Source: Lichenostomus cassidix (lineage: Eukaryota > Chordata > Aves > Passeriformes > Meliphagidae). From it: a DNA stretch of 64,000 nucleotides. The notes below the pieces were generated by a model. The model was not told where the DNA came from and did not search any database. It worked only from the letters and a program-made list of their open reading frames with translations. Positions 35,705 through 46,697 of the stretch are shown here, piece after piece. The position numbers and the translations under genes were made by a program. The stretch's first letter is position 1. Every line of letters begins with the position of its first letter. The stretch covers positions 9,612,293-9,676,292 of the forward strand of contig CM039210.1 of NCBI GenBank assembly GCA_008360975.2, in the 5' to 3' direction.

Positions 35705-36420
35705 TTTGATGTGAATAAGCAGACACTTCTTTATTCAGGCTCCAGGAACGTGGGGCATAACTCCTTTGAAAACGTGTTCCCCTTAACAAACAAAACCCAT
35801 CAATTTCATATACTTTTTTTGCTAAATCATAGTTACATAAATTCTTTTACATACTATGCATACTATTCCCACTCTTAAATTTAACCTTTACAATGATTGG
35901 TTTCAATAGTTATATAACTTCATCAATATTCTTATCCTAAAACAATCATTGGTCATCTCTACTGAGCTCTACTGATTGGAATCCCTGATATTCAAATTTA
36001 GATGGGAAGGGTAGGGGGATTCCAAGCAGCATAAGCAGTGTGTATGATGGTCTTCATAGCTTCGTGAACAAAACATGTGTCCATTAACTTCTTGGTGAGG
36101 TTTCTATGGTTGCATATTTTAAACATAGAACTCTTAACATTCCTATATCTTATATTTTACAATTTTTATTTATAATCTAAGAAATTTATAATCATAACTA
36201 CTTTTATATCATTAAATTGATTATTTGATCAAAATATCTATATCAACTGGATACACCATTCTCATATCAAATGAGTAGTGAATGATCAACCAGTTGGTCA
36301 ATAACTGACTTCTGAGAATATTTCATGATTCCATCTTGATAATAATTTTTACCCCGTGATAATTTTCTTAGCCTTAATCCTGCTATGTTCATCACTTGCA
36401 ATAATGTTATAAGGCAAATT
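35705..36420 (-). repeat. possible LTR insertion or decayed 3' interior of provirus 3
   Basis: This AT-rich stretch has 'cttctttattcaggctcc' near its left end, as in reversed LTR polyadenylation regions of other copies here. Its ends and a duplication could not be fixed. No env motif was recognised. Confidence 0.35.
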
Positions 36421-36499
36421 ATTTAAATGCCTTGAAAGCCTGTTTGGCTTTTTCTTTTAGTATATTAGCAGAGATGCTCAATTAAAACAAAGGCGAGAC

Positions 36500-37652
36500 T
36501 GTTGAGGAATACAGCTGCAGACTGAGATGCAGATTGAGTTCAGGGTGGGTATCTGGCCGTGAACTGCCAACCCTTTGATTAAAAAAGGGCACAAAGACTG
36601 ATGGGCCCAGTCAGGTGAATGGACACTGAGAGACACAGCAGGAGCTGGGAACCACCAACCCTTTGGATAAGAAAGGGCACGAAAACTGATGGTGCCAGTG
36701 AGGTGGATGGACACTGAGAGACACAGCAGGAGCAGAGGATTCTGGAGAAAAAGTGAGACTTATGTGCATTTAGACTGTAAAGGTATTATAGTGGGTTGAC
36801 CTTGGCTGGGTGTCAGGTGCCCACCAAGCCACTCTATCACTCCCCTTCCCAGTGGGACAGGGGAGACATTAAGATGGAGAACAACCAGCGGGTGAGATAA
36901 GGCAGTTTTATTGCAGTGAAAGGAAAGAAATAAGCACATAAGCTAAGAAAAAAAGTCAGTCTCTACTTCCCATCTGCACATCATGGTCAGACACCTCCTG
37001 GGAAGCAGGGCTTTAGCAAGCATAATGGTTACTCTGGGAGGCAAACACTGAAGTCACAAATACCCCCCCCCCCCTTCCTCCTCGCTCCCTTAGCTTTATA
37101 TATCTGAGCTGATGTCATATGGCATGGAACATCCCTTTGGTTGATTTGTGTCATCTGGCCTGGTTGCGTCCCCTCCCAAGATCTTGTCCACTCCCATCCC
37201 TTTGACGGGGAAAGGAATGTCAGAAGGACAGCGTTGCTCAGCAGTAGCCAAACATTGGTCTGCTATCAGCACCCTTCTAGCTACTAATGCAAAGCACAGC
37301 ACTGGGATGGTTGCAAGCTTTACCTCAGTCAGACCCAATACCCAAAACCCAGGGGTTCCTTTGTTTGGAGTCCCTCCTTGGAGGCACCAGCTCAGGTTGT
37401 TTCTGTGTTACTGCACCATGAATAAATGGCTTTAGGAAACAAGACAGCTGAGACTGTGCTCTGGGAAACTTGGGATCAAACCAATAAGGAAACCTGGTCT
37501 GACTGTGTGTGAGTGGGGTGTGTAGGGAGTCACACTCACTGGAGCCACCCACTTGTGAAGGGGTTCTGGTCCCAGCATTTAAAGTCTCTGGCATTGGGAG
37601 TGTGACTGCCAGAGAATCTCTTGAATGGTCAGACTGGGAAGTTTCCTTAACA
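36500..37652 (+). repeat. 3' LTR of provirus 3, with U3 duplication and nested LTR
   Basis: It matches 32469-32971 but differs in two ways. A segment of about 90 bp with 'ctgccaaccctttg' and 'gagagacacagcagg' is present twice in tandem (about 36560-36735). The LTR at 36787-37342 is inserted near the TATA box. Confidence 0.85.
36787..37342. mobile_element. solo LTR (family of 1-420) nested in provirus 3
   Basis: It runs from about 'tgggttgaccttggctggg' to 'cagtcagaccca' and includes the shared block 'tggaacatccctttgg' and a C-run near 37061-37074. It interrupts the host LTR between 'aaaggtatta' and 'aaaacccaggggttcc'. The target duplication is degraded. Confidence 0.75.
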
Positions 37653-37656
37653 TAGT

Positions 37657-39800
37657 CTGGATCTACCCTCTTTTAGTCTAAAACCATTACCTCCTGGGTG
37701 GAGCATCTCACAATAGGATAAGTCCATGAGTTATGTGGTGGTTTCTTGATGGCCTATTGTCTGTTATCAGGGGTGGGTCATTAGCAGGCAATAACAGCTA
37801 ATGGCCCACAGCTGGTGGTAATAGAATACTTAAATACATCTATATTGTAACCTAGGACAGGTGTCCAGGGTCTTGAGAGCATCACCCAGGCTTTGTGGGG
37901 GCTCTTTTTTTTTTTTTTTTTTTAGGTGTTTTTCCTGCCCTGGGATTAGGTTTCTCACTCTTCATATAAATGAGTTAGCATACACAGTCCATTCTTCTGG
38001 GCCTTTCTGGAAATGGGTCGAGGGGCTTTGAGGGACATTTGGTGCTCTCAATCCCCCTCTATTGGTCTTGCCTACTCCTTGACTCCGTTTCTGCTGTCCT
38101 TTATGTTATGCTGTGACCATGGACCAGAGCAGGAAAATTGGTTCCAGAAAGGTGCTGCCCTACCTTTTTACAACCCTCCTTTCCAGGCACATCCTGTTAT
38201 AACTAGCCCACTTGAATGCCCATTGGTGTCTGAGGCATAACAACTCATTAACTCCTTGCTGCCCAGGCCTCTACATTGCTCTAACAGGTCTACATCTTTC
38301 TTGTGTTGATGACCCCATACCTGGGCACAGCACTCCAGGTGGGGTCTCACAAGAGCAGAGTGGAGTGGCAGAACTACCTCTGTCAACCTCCTGGGCACAC
38401 TTCTTTGTATCAAACATAGAATATGGTTGGCCTTTTGCGCTGTTGTCTTGCATGGGAGACAGAAGCCTTATGAGTTTTTGCAGTTTGCCAGGCTTTAAGG
38501 TAGCTAGCTCCCCAAGACTTAGTCCCGTTCGCAAGGATCTTTGATATTTGGCCAATTAGTCTAAAAATATCATTTATTAGACACAGAAAATAACAAACAT
38601 ACAAACATAGAACAGATTGACATACATACACACACAATGAATGCATAATTGCAAAACTATAATAGCTAAAATGCAATTATGGGGTAAATGCTTGCTTGAA
38701 CTATAAAAATAGTTTAAAAATGCAAGTTAAGAAATGCTTGCTTGAACTACAATGCAAGTTCAGAAATGCTTGCTTGAGCTATAAAATAGCTGAAATGCAA
38801 GTTAAGAAAGGTACCTATATGTTAGCTGGAATAATACAATATCGGAAACTAATGATCTTACCAAATCCAATTTTGGAGCTGAGATGCATTAGAATCCTCA
38901 CTCAATCTCACAAGAAGTTACCGCAGGGCTGCGCCCAGAAACCTGGGGAGAAGACTTTACCTCACGCTCCAATGTCCATGTAGAAAAGCTTCTACCTTTT
39001 CTGAGATTTCGTGAGCTTTTTATAGGAAAAAAGTGTGTATTTGTAGTCACTAAAAATTTTTTCACATTCTCTCAGTATGTCACCTTAGACTTTCAGGCGC
39101 CAGTACTAGATAGCCTGGATCAAGCTATCAACCCAATCTGAGCCATCTATCTCTGACTACCGATCAGGGAGAGAGAGAAGGGGAAAGGGGGGGTGTCCTG
39201 CCACAGCTGTGAGTGAATATTGCCAGCTCATATCAAAGTTTTCATCCACCAGTACCCCCAAGTCCTCTGCAGGGCTGCTCTCAATCCTTTCATCTCCCAG
39301 CCTGTACTGATACTGAGGGTTTCCCCAACTCAGGAGTAGGACCTTGCACTTGGCCTTGTTGTACCTCATAAGGTTCATATCGTCCCACTTCTCAATCTTG
39401 TATGGGTCCCTGAATGGCACCACATCCCTCAGGCATGTCAACCACACCAGTCAGCTTGGTGTCATCTGCAAATTTGCTGAGGGTGCACTTGAATCCCACT
39501 GTCTATGTCAGCGATGAAAATACTAAACAGTACTGATTTGTATATGGACCCCTGAAGGGCACCACTTGTCACTGATATCCATCCAGACATTGAGCTGTTT
39601 ACCACTACTCTCTGGATGAGACCATCCAACCAATTCCTTATCGACTGAACAGTCCATTCATCAAATCCATCTCTCTTCAGTTTAGAGAAAAGGATATTCT
39701 GGGGAACCATGTCAAAGGCCTTACAGAAGTAACCTTCCCCTTTAAGGCTGGGACAGTGCACAATACCACACAATCTCCTGCTCACATTCCCAGATACTGT
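37657..39800 (-). mobile_element. CR1 LINE, interrupted by other elements
   Basis: Reversed CR1 segments lie at 37657-37700 (continuing 32390-32468), about 38195-38443 and 39206 to about 39800. They are separated by a possible LTR at about 37717-38190 ('tggtggtttcttgatggcc', and a T-run of 19 near 37906) and by the solo LTR at 38444-39205. Recognisable CR1 protein pieces include [13 protein letters not shown] on the minus strand near 38340. Confidence 0.75.
38444..39205 (-). mobile_element. solo LTR with 5-bp duplication and internal tandem repeats
   Basis: This 762-bp element runs from TGTCTTGCATGGG to TCCTGCCACA and is flanked by GCTGT (38439-38443 and 39206-39210). A unit with 'aaatgcttgcttgaac' and 'atgcaagtt' repeats about three times at 38687-38808. 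The same family is found in opposite orientation at 41728-42448 and in the same orientation at 51522-52205. Confidence 0.9.
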
Positions 39801-40277
39801 GCTGTCTGTTGAGCTCCTCTTGTTACATAGCTACCCTTCTGAAGAGTTCTTCTAACTGGGCACACTTATGTAGCCATGACATCCACTGCCTTCAGCAGCT
39901 AGGGGGACTAAGGGGACTTCCAGATACAGAAGCTCCATGCAGCCTGAGGTCTGGACAGCTATATAGATCCTTTAGAATTCTGGGAATTTTATCTGGGTGG
40001 AGATGTCAGCATAGATATTCTGTAGTGCTTCTGTTTGGGTTACTGCCTTGCAGTTGCAACAGATGGAAACCATGTTCTATCAGCAGATCACCTTGAAGTC
40101 TCGGGACAGAACAGAAAGGGACAGCAGGTACTAGGAAGAAGGGAAGGTAGAGAAAGGGCCCAACTTCAGGCAATAGAATTTTTTACAGCCCAATCTGAAA
40201 TTTATAAGTCCTTCAGTTACAACTAGCAATTCTTTTCTTGGCATGTGCCTATAAACGTAATGTATGGGAAGAATAGC
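39801..40277. other. unassigned sequence upstream of the RNF38 exon
   Basis: No exon resembling the upstream RNF38 coding sequence and no clear repeat was recognised here. Confidence 0.4.
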
Positions 40278-40542
40278 TGTGGCTAGCACAGGTCTTTCCC
40301 ATGAGAATTTTTCTCCTGTGTTTTATAAACAAAGATAAAGTTTGGATGTTATTAAAAACAGTGTCTCGAGATTTGGACAGTTCAGGCCTGGCCAATCAGG
40401 CCCAGGGGGAGGTTTCTGACTGACCAATCTGGGTGACCTCTGAAAAGTCTATGTAAGTTGGAATCAAAACAATAAAGTTCTCTTTTTTCTTGCCACGCTG
40501 AGAATCCAGGTCTTTTTCTCTGCTAGCGGCTCAACAGCGACA
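40278..40542 (+). mobile_element. solo LTR of the beta-like family, sense to RNF38
   Basis: This 265-bp element runs from TGTGGCTAGCACAGG to AACAGCGACA, with the duplication AATAGC (40272-40277 and 40543-40548). It contains a TATA-like 'tctatgtaag' and 'caataaag' (about 40470). It ends 294 bp before the first RNF38 exon seen. Confidence 0.92.
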
Positions 40543-40836
40543 AATAGCAACTACTATGTTAAGTAAACCTGCTCCCCCCTTGGGAGTCTATGACTGATAA
40601 TGCAGAATGAACACCCATAACTCCCATTGACTTAATATCAAATAGAAGACTTTGCACCTTGCAAATGTAGCTGATAGCATTATACTTTTAGACCCTGTTC
40701 TGTATTAGAATAACTGTTCATTGAGTTTCTGAATTAATTATTGTGTGAGTTGTGTTTGTAAACTAAGGGTAAGTGGACTGCTTTCTTTTAATAATTTCCT
40801 TTCACTCTAGATGTAAAATTGTTCATTTTCTTTCAG

Positions 40837-41007
40837 ATGCTTCAGGCATGCTCAGTCCAACATATACCGGTACCATATGCAGCGTTCCCACCTCTGATTT
40901 CTAATGACCCATTCCTTCTGCATCCTCCTCACCTTTTTCCACATCACCCGTCTCACCTGCCACCTCCAGGACAATTTGTTCCCTTCCAAGCACAGCAGTC
41001 ACATTCA
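40837..41007 (+). CDS. RNF38: RNF38 exon A (proline-rich region)
   Basis: The acceptor is 'ttttctttcag' and the donor GTAAGT at 41008. It encodes 57 residues starting MLQACSVQH, with PHLFPHHPSHLPPPGQF further on. The phase is 0 at both ends. The first codon is ATG, but this is an internal methionine of RNF38 and a proper acceptor precedes it, so the exon is internal in the normal transcript. About seven residues differ from the mammalian sequence as I recall it. Confidence 0.9.
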
Positions 41008-41727
41008 GTAAGTAATGCTTATTATCCCCTCTTCTAAAATATTTGGGTGTTGATCAGCAAATAATGCTCTTGTCCTTTTAATAACATTCTGGTTGAGAGA
41101 ATAAATGGATCTTATTTAGAGTAAGTAATAGGGTTTTGTAATAGTGCTATCTGAGCAAGACTTAGTCTGAAGAAAAAAAATTATTGTTTTGAAATTAATT
41201 TTTGATTATTTTAAGATTTCCTCAGCTGTTGCCTACTCTTTTTTTCTTGGAAACCTGTACTCTTGTCAGTCTGACAGAAGTTTGCTTCATGTATTGCTTC
41301 TGCAGGTGATGTTCTTCCAGAAAGTAAAAGATAATGTAGACCTAAGTGTAGTGCACAGTGGTCGCAGAGAAAAAAACTCTGTAGAGACACCAGAAAGCAC
41401 AAAGCATTATTTCTATTGCATGCTTCTACCACAATAATCCACAGTTTATTTAAAGTGAGTATCCCCCGAACACTAGTGTGAAAAGTATTACTTAAACCTT
41501 CTACAGCCTTCTGGAATCTCTTTTCTCCCTGCTGATGGAAATTATTTGCTCTTTTCACTTAAACAAACTTGTGTGAAAAGTTAATGCCTTCATAATAGGG
41601 CTTATGCAAATATGAGAGAAGATGCTATTTTCAACGCAAAAGAAAAAATTAGATTTTGCAATTTCTACTTATTGATCTTCTGCCAGAGGTTAGTAGTATC
41701 TACTTACTAATCTTCTTCCAGGCACAT
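41008..41727 (+). other. RNF38 intron sequence without recognised repeat
   Basis: This is AT-rich intronic DNA. No exon or named repeat is seen, and short open frames here match nothing I know. Confidence 0.5.
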
Positions 41728-42448
41728 TGTGGCAGGACATTCTCCCCCCCTTCTCTCTCTCTCTGCTCAGTTGCAGAAGATGGATGACTCCGGTTAGGTT
41801 GACAGTCTGGTCGGGGTTATCTGTTGGCGCCCGAAAGTCTAAAACCGCTACCCATAATTCATATTTTTGAATGAAGAGAGAATGTGGGAAAATAAACAGC
41901 AATAATTTTTGGTGACCACACAAGGCGCACTCTTACACTATAAAAACTCACGGAAATATCCCAGAGGTAGAAGTTTCTTACACATGCTCTGAAGATGTGT
42001 GGAGGGCTTCTCCCCAGAGTCTGGACACAGCTCTGTGGTAATTTCTTGCAAGATTGAGGGCAGATTCTGATGTATCCCAGCACCAAAATTGGATTTTGGT
42101 AAGATCATTGGTTTCCTAAAATTGTATTATTCTGGCTAGCTAATAATAATAAGAATGGGTACCTTCCTATAACTTGCATTTTAGCTATTTTATAGTTTTT
42201 GCAAGCATTTATTCCATAATTGCATTTTAGCTATTATAGTTTTTGCAATTATGTCTTTTACTGTGTATATATGTAGATCTGTTTTAAGTCTCTATGTTTG
42301 TTATTTTCTGTGTCTAATAAATGGTATTTTACATCATATTAGACTAATCGGCTAAATATCAAAGAACCTTGCGATACACGACCGAGTCTGGGGGTGTTAG
42401 CCACCCTAATAATTAAACTCATGAGGCTCCTGTCTCCCATGCAAGACA
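41728..42448 (+). mobile_element. solo LTR in RNF38 intron, sense orientation
   Basis: This 721-bp element runs from TGTGGCAGGACA to CATGCAAGACA, with the duplication CACAT (41723-41727 and 42449-42453). 'gtctaataaatgg' near 42310 supplies a polyadenylation signal. It is an inverted partner of 38444-39205. Confidence 0.92.
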
Positions 42449-42453
42449 CACAT

Positions 42454-43253
42454 TTATTTCTTTGGAGCTCCACCAATATTTCATTAATACAGAAATACAT
42501 CATTTCAGTATTACTGATCAATACTGCTCAGACTATTTTGAGCAGTAACAAATACTGCTGTGTTAAATATCAGGTGTTAGCACTACTATAATAATTTCAT
42601 TTTAGTCATGGGGGAACAGTTCCACATCGTTTTTTCTGGTGATAAAGATGTTTTCCCTTAGAAAATGTGGGCACTTCTTTCTTAACTTAGATTGCTAATT
42701 TAGCTTCAGGAATAGGCTCCCTTGTTAACTTTTAGCTCTGTTCGATAGCTTGGTTTTTTGCTGTCAAATCTTAATAGAAGAATTATTTCCTTAAATATGC
42801 TGACTATTTAAAGTTTATTCAGCAGAATGGGGAAATAATTTTCTTTTTCCTTTGCTTCCACAACATGACTATCATATCTGACTGTTTTGAATAATATGGA
42901 ATTCAGCACTGGGAAAAGAAGGGTGATTTAGTGAAATAATAGAGGGTTTCCTGAAAAATTATACTAAAATTAGCTGAGATTTGAATTGATCTTTCCTAAT
43001 AACATAAGTATAGCTTCAAGATAATGTATTTAGCCTAAATAGGGCAATAGATTATTTATAGGTATAAATCATGGTGTTTATAATGAAGATTTTTGCCTCA
43101 CAGTTCTTTTTGTAAGAAACTTCTTTATTTTTCATATATCAGCCTACATTCAATAATTTCTTATGGTATTGAAGTAGAACTATTTTCTTCAGTTTGAGAA
43201 GATGTCTCTATTAAGGAAGTCAGTTGCTGCCTTATATATGCAATCTGATGAAA
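42454..43253 (+). other. RNF38 intron sequence
   Basis: AT-rich, with nothing recognised. Confidence 0.5.
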
Positions 43254-44238
43254 GGGATCATAGGATCACAGGATAATTCAGATGTGAAGACACCTCAGGA
43301 GGTCTCTAGTTCATATTTATGTTTAAAACAGGATCAGCTATGAAGTCAGGCGTGGGTGCTCAGGGCTTTTTCAAGCTGGGTCTTGAAAACCTCCAAAGAT
43401 GGAGACTGCACAAATTATCTAGGCTCCTGTTCCAGTGCTTGACTGTTCTCATGGTGAAAAAGCTTCTATTTGTATTTAGCTGAAACCTCTTTTGCCCATT
43501 GTCTCTTGTCCTTCTACCATGCACCACTGTAAAGAGCCTGGGTCCATCTTATGGATCAAATCTCTGCAGGTATTGGAAGGCCACTGTTAGATTTCCTCCC
43601 CTGCTCCCCCAAGCCTTTTCTTATCCTGGCAGAAAAAGTTCAGTTCCCTCAAGCTCTTCTAATAAGGCAAATGATCCAGTCCCCTGAGCATCTTGGTGGC
43701 CCTCCTTTGAGCTTGTTCTACTTAAAAAATGTCTTTTTGGGTGTTTTTTTGGGGTTTTTTTGTATTTGAGTGACAAAACAGGATGTAGTATTTTACATGA
43801 GGTCTAACAAGTGTTGAGTAGAAGGTGGAAAATCACTTTGCTCAATCTACTAGCTGTGCTAGTGTTTGTTAATACAGCCTAAGATTCTGCTAGCCTTTTG
43901 TGCTGCCAGGGCACACTGTTGCCTCCTGTTCAGCTTGCTGTCTACCAAGGGCCCCAGGGCCTTTTCAGCAGAGCTGCTTTACAGCCAGTCATTCCCCAGC
44001 CTGGACTGTTGCCAGGAGTTCTTTCTCAGGTGCAGGACTTGGCATGTGTCCTTGTTGAATATCATAAGGTTCCTATTGGCCCATTTCTCCAGCCTGTTCA
44101 CATCCTGCTGTAGGGCAGCTTCCAGTGTATGAACTGTTCCCTGCAATTTGATATCAGCTGTAGACTTCATGAGCAAGTACTCTGTCTCTTCCAGGTGATT
44201 GATAATGTTGTTGAAGAGGATGGGTCCCTGTGGTATAC

Positions 44239-44865
44239 TGTGGCTAGCACAGGTTTTTCCCATGAGAATTTTTCTTGTGTTTTATAAATAAAGATAAAGT
44301 TTGGATGTTATTGGAACAGTGTCCCAGAACTTGGACAGTGCAGGCCTGGCCAATCAGGCCTGGGGGAATGTTGGAAAACGCAGTTTTCCAGCAAAACTCA
44401 TGCTAACTGAGCAAGCCTGAGCAAGGCTTCAGCATTCCCAGGCCTCAGTAAAATTCCAACAAGCTACAGTGGTTTGTTTGCCTGAGAATGTTCTGTGAGA
44501 AGAATGTCATGAGAAAGATTAGGGAGTCAGGAGTGTTATGAGAAAAGAATAAGGGAGTTAACAGGAGGATCCCTGAATGTGTGAGAAGCAGACTGCAGGT
44601 GTGTGTATCTATAAATAGAAACATCTGTAACAGTATATAAGTTTCTCGTTTGGTGAAATAAAAGGGAGCTTACTTTATATCTCATATTGAGACTGCCGTG
44701 AGTTCCCTCTCGTCGTTTCTCTTTAGGGGAAGGCTTCTGACTGACCAATCTGGGTGACTTTTGAGAACTCTATATATGTGATGAAATCAAAACAATAAAG
44801 GTCATTCCTTCTTGCCACTGAGAACTGGTGCCTTCATTACTCTGCTAGCTGCTCAACAGCGACAT
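44239..44865 (+). mobile_element. solo LTR of the beta-like family, with nested LTR
   Basis: It runs from TGTGGCTAGCACAGG to CAACAGCGACA and is flanked by GTATAC and TTATAC, a 6-bp duplication with one change. It is opened at 44369-44725 by another solo LTR. It contains 'caataaagg' (about 44793). Confidence 0.9.
44369..44725 (+). mobile_element. solo LTR nested in the solo LTR at 44239
   Basis: This 357-bp element starts TGTTGGAAAAC. GGGGAA is duplicated at 44363-44368 and 44726-44731. It has 'tctataaatag' and 'gaaataaaagg' as promoter and polyadenylation candidates. It is the opposite-strand homologue of 2420-2766. Its right end reads TTTA instead of CA. Confidence 0.88.
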
Positions 44866-45484
44866 TATACCACTTATAACCAGCATTTTGCTAGAGGTAT
44901 AACCCATTAACCACCATGATCTAAGCCTGGTCATTCAAACATTTTTTTAATCCATCTAGTTGTCCACCCTTCCAGACTGTAACATCCAAATTTGGTTACA
45001 AGAATATTGTGAGAGATAGTGTCAAAAGCCTTGCTAAAGTTGAGGTGAATGACATCCACTGCTCTCCCCTTATCCACAAATCCAGTCATCTTATCATACT
45101 AGACAATCTGGTTGATGTTCACTCAGTATAGCCATGCTGACTGTTCCCTCTTCCATATACCCAGAAATATGTTCCAGGAGGACTCACGCCGTGATTTTCC
45201 GAGGGACTGAAGTAAGGTCGACTGGTCTGTAGTTTCCCAGATTGTCCTTTTCTCCTTTTTTGATGATGAATGCAATTTTTGCCTTTCTCCATTTGTCACA
45301 GATCTCCCCCTCTCTCCACAACCTTTTAAGGATTATAGCAACCTTGCAAGGACATCAGCCAGTTCTCTCAGCACTCTTGGATGTAGTCTATCTGGTTCCA
45401 TGGACTTGTATGGATCAAGTTCTCTCAAGTAATAAATCTCTGACTCAATCCTCATCCACTGATAGTGGTTCTTTTCTAGATTCC

Positions 45485-46050
45485 TCTCTCTGTCCTAGTG
45501 GCAAAAGAGGGAGGAGATGTAGGGGGTTATGGTCAGTGCCTAGCAGTCATTCTTTGCTGTACCTTTCTTTTCACACCTTTCCTCTGCTCTGGCATGGGTT
45601 TTCCATGGGCTGCAGTCCTATCAGGAAAATCTGCTTTCGCATGAGTTCTCAATGGGCCACAGTTCCTTTGGGAAATATTAATCTGTTCCAGAGAGGGTCC
45701 TCCACGGGCTGCAGGGGATATCTGCTATGGTGCCATGGAGCACCTCATCATTCTCCTCTGACCTTGGTATTCCCTCTGCTGTTTCACACACATTTTTCTT
45801 CCCTTCTACTAACCATCCAGCTTTTTTAGTTTTTCACAGAGGCACTATCAGCACTGCTGATTGGCTCAGCTTTGGCCTGCAGTGGGTTGGTCCATTGCTG
45901 AGCCAGATGGAGCCAGTTACGCCTCGCACAAGGGAGCCCTTACCTCTTCCCACAGAGGCTACTCCTGCAGCCCCCTGCCTCTGCTACCAAAACCTTGTCA
46001 CATATACCCAGTACAACTCCATAAAATTTTCACAACTCCTCAGAACATAT
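45485..46050. repeat. ERVL-type LTR fragment in RNF38 intron
   Basis: Sequence such as 'ctctggcatgggttttccatgggctgcag', repeated in variant form near 45700, is typical of an avian ERVL LTR. No complete ends were found. The frame at 45242-45829 is part of this repeat and the adjacent CR1, not a gene. Confidence 0.55.
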
Positions 46051-46136
46051 AATTGGAATTGTGGGTTTTTTGTATTAAAAAATAAATATTAAAAACTGGT
46101 TTTCTATTAATATAGCAAACCCTGTGCTTCTTTTAG

Positions 46137-46298
46137 CCACTTCAAAGGATAGAGAATGAAGTAGAACTGCTTGGAGAACATCTTCCTATAGGAAGCTTTA
46201 CCTACCCTCCATCACCTCATCCACCAACATTGACTTCCTCAGCTTCTATCCAGTTCTTAACCCACGATCCTTTACACCAAGAGGTTTCACTCGGAGTA
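46137..46298 (+). CDS. RNF38: RNF38 exon B
   Basis: The acceptor is 'gtgcttcttttag' and the donor GTAAGT at 46299. It encodes 54 residues from PLQRIENEVELLGEHLP to HQEVSLGV, phase 0 to 0. The intron before it (5.1 kb) contains two solo LTRs, a nested LTR and a CR1. Confidence 0.9.
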
Positions 46299-46697
46299 GT
46301 AAGTATTGGTTTTGTACTACATCCTCATGCATGCTCAGTTCAACATCTTGATCTTTGCTCTAAGTTATAACCATTTTATTGAAAATGGCATTTTTGCAAT
46401 TGAATTTCATTAGTGGTTGCAGCTGTGGAAAGTCAGGGTGGTTGGTTTTCAGGGTTAGACTTCATAGAGTCTGAGGGCTCAAACTTGCAAGAATGAAAAC
46501 ATGGCTTATACCAGTGAAAGAACTCCTGTATATATGTTGTTTAAAATTCTCATTCCTACCCAACCAACTACACAAGCTGGCACATTGCGCCAGATTGAAA
46601 GCCCTTGGCTTTTGATTTGCAGTATGTTCACCAATTCAGGTCCTGCCTGTCCAAACCAGCTGGTATACAAAGCCTTACAAAATGCTAATTAGCTTGC
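46299..46697 (+). other. RNF38 intron sequence
   Basis: Nothing recognised. Confidence 0.5.

Larger units (their letters stand above)
32469..37652 (+). mobile_element. decayed gamma-like endogenous retrovirus, LTR to LTR
   Basis: The LTRs are at 32469-32971 and 36500-37652 (the second is interrupted by another LTR). Both start TGTTGAG and end CCTTA(A/G)CA. The tetramer TAGT is duplicated at 32465-32468 and 37653-37656, and removing the provirus restores a continuous CR1 word ('tatctagtctgg'). The interior holds gag, RT, RNase H and integrase remnants. Env is not seen. It is older than the provirus at 10656, judging by its heavy decay. Confidence 0.88.
43254..45470 (-). mobile_element. CR1 LINE in RNF38 intron, split by an LTR complex
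   Basis: The reversed CR1 3' end is at 43254 ('gggatcataggatcacagga'). ORF2 remnants run left to right to 44238 and resume at 44866 to about 45470 ('ggtcgactggtctgtagttt', 'gtctatctggttccatgg'). Both halves are full of stops. Confidence 0.85.

Noticed and set aside
38680..38810. Regularly spaced repeats that might suggest a CRISPR-like array
   Set aside because: Only about three imperfect units exist, inside a vertebrate LTR, without unique spacers or cas genes.
45242..45829. A 195-codon open frame in an RNF38 intron
   Set aside because: It spans a CR1 remnant and an ERVL-type LTR and shows no known domain.
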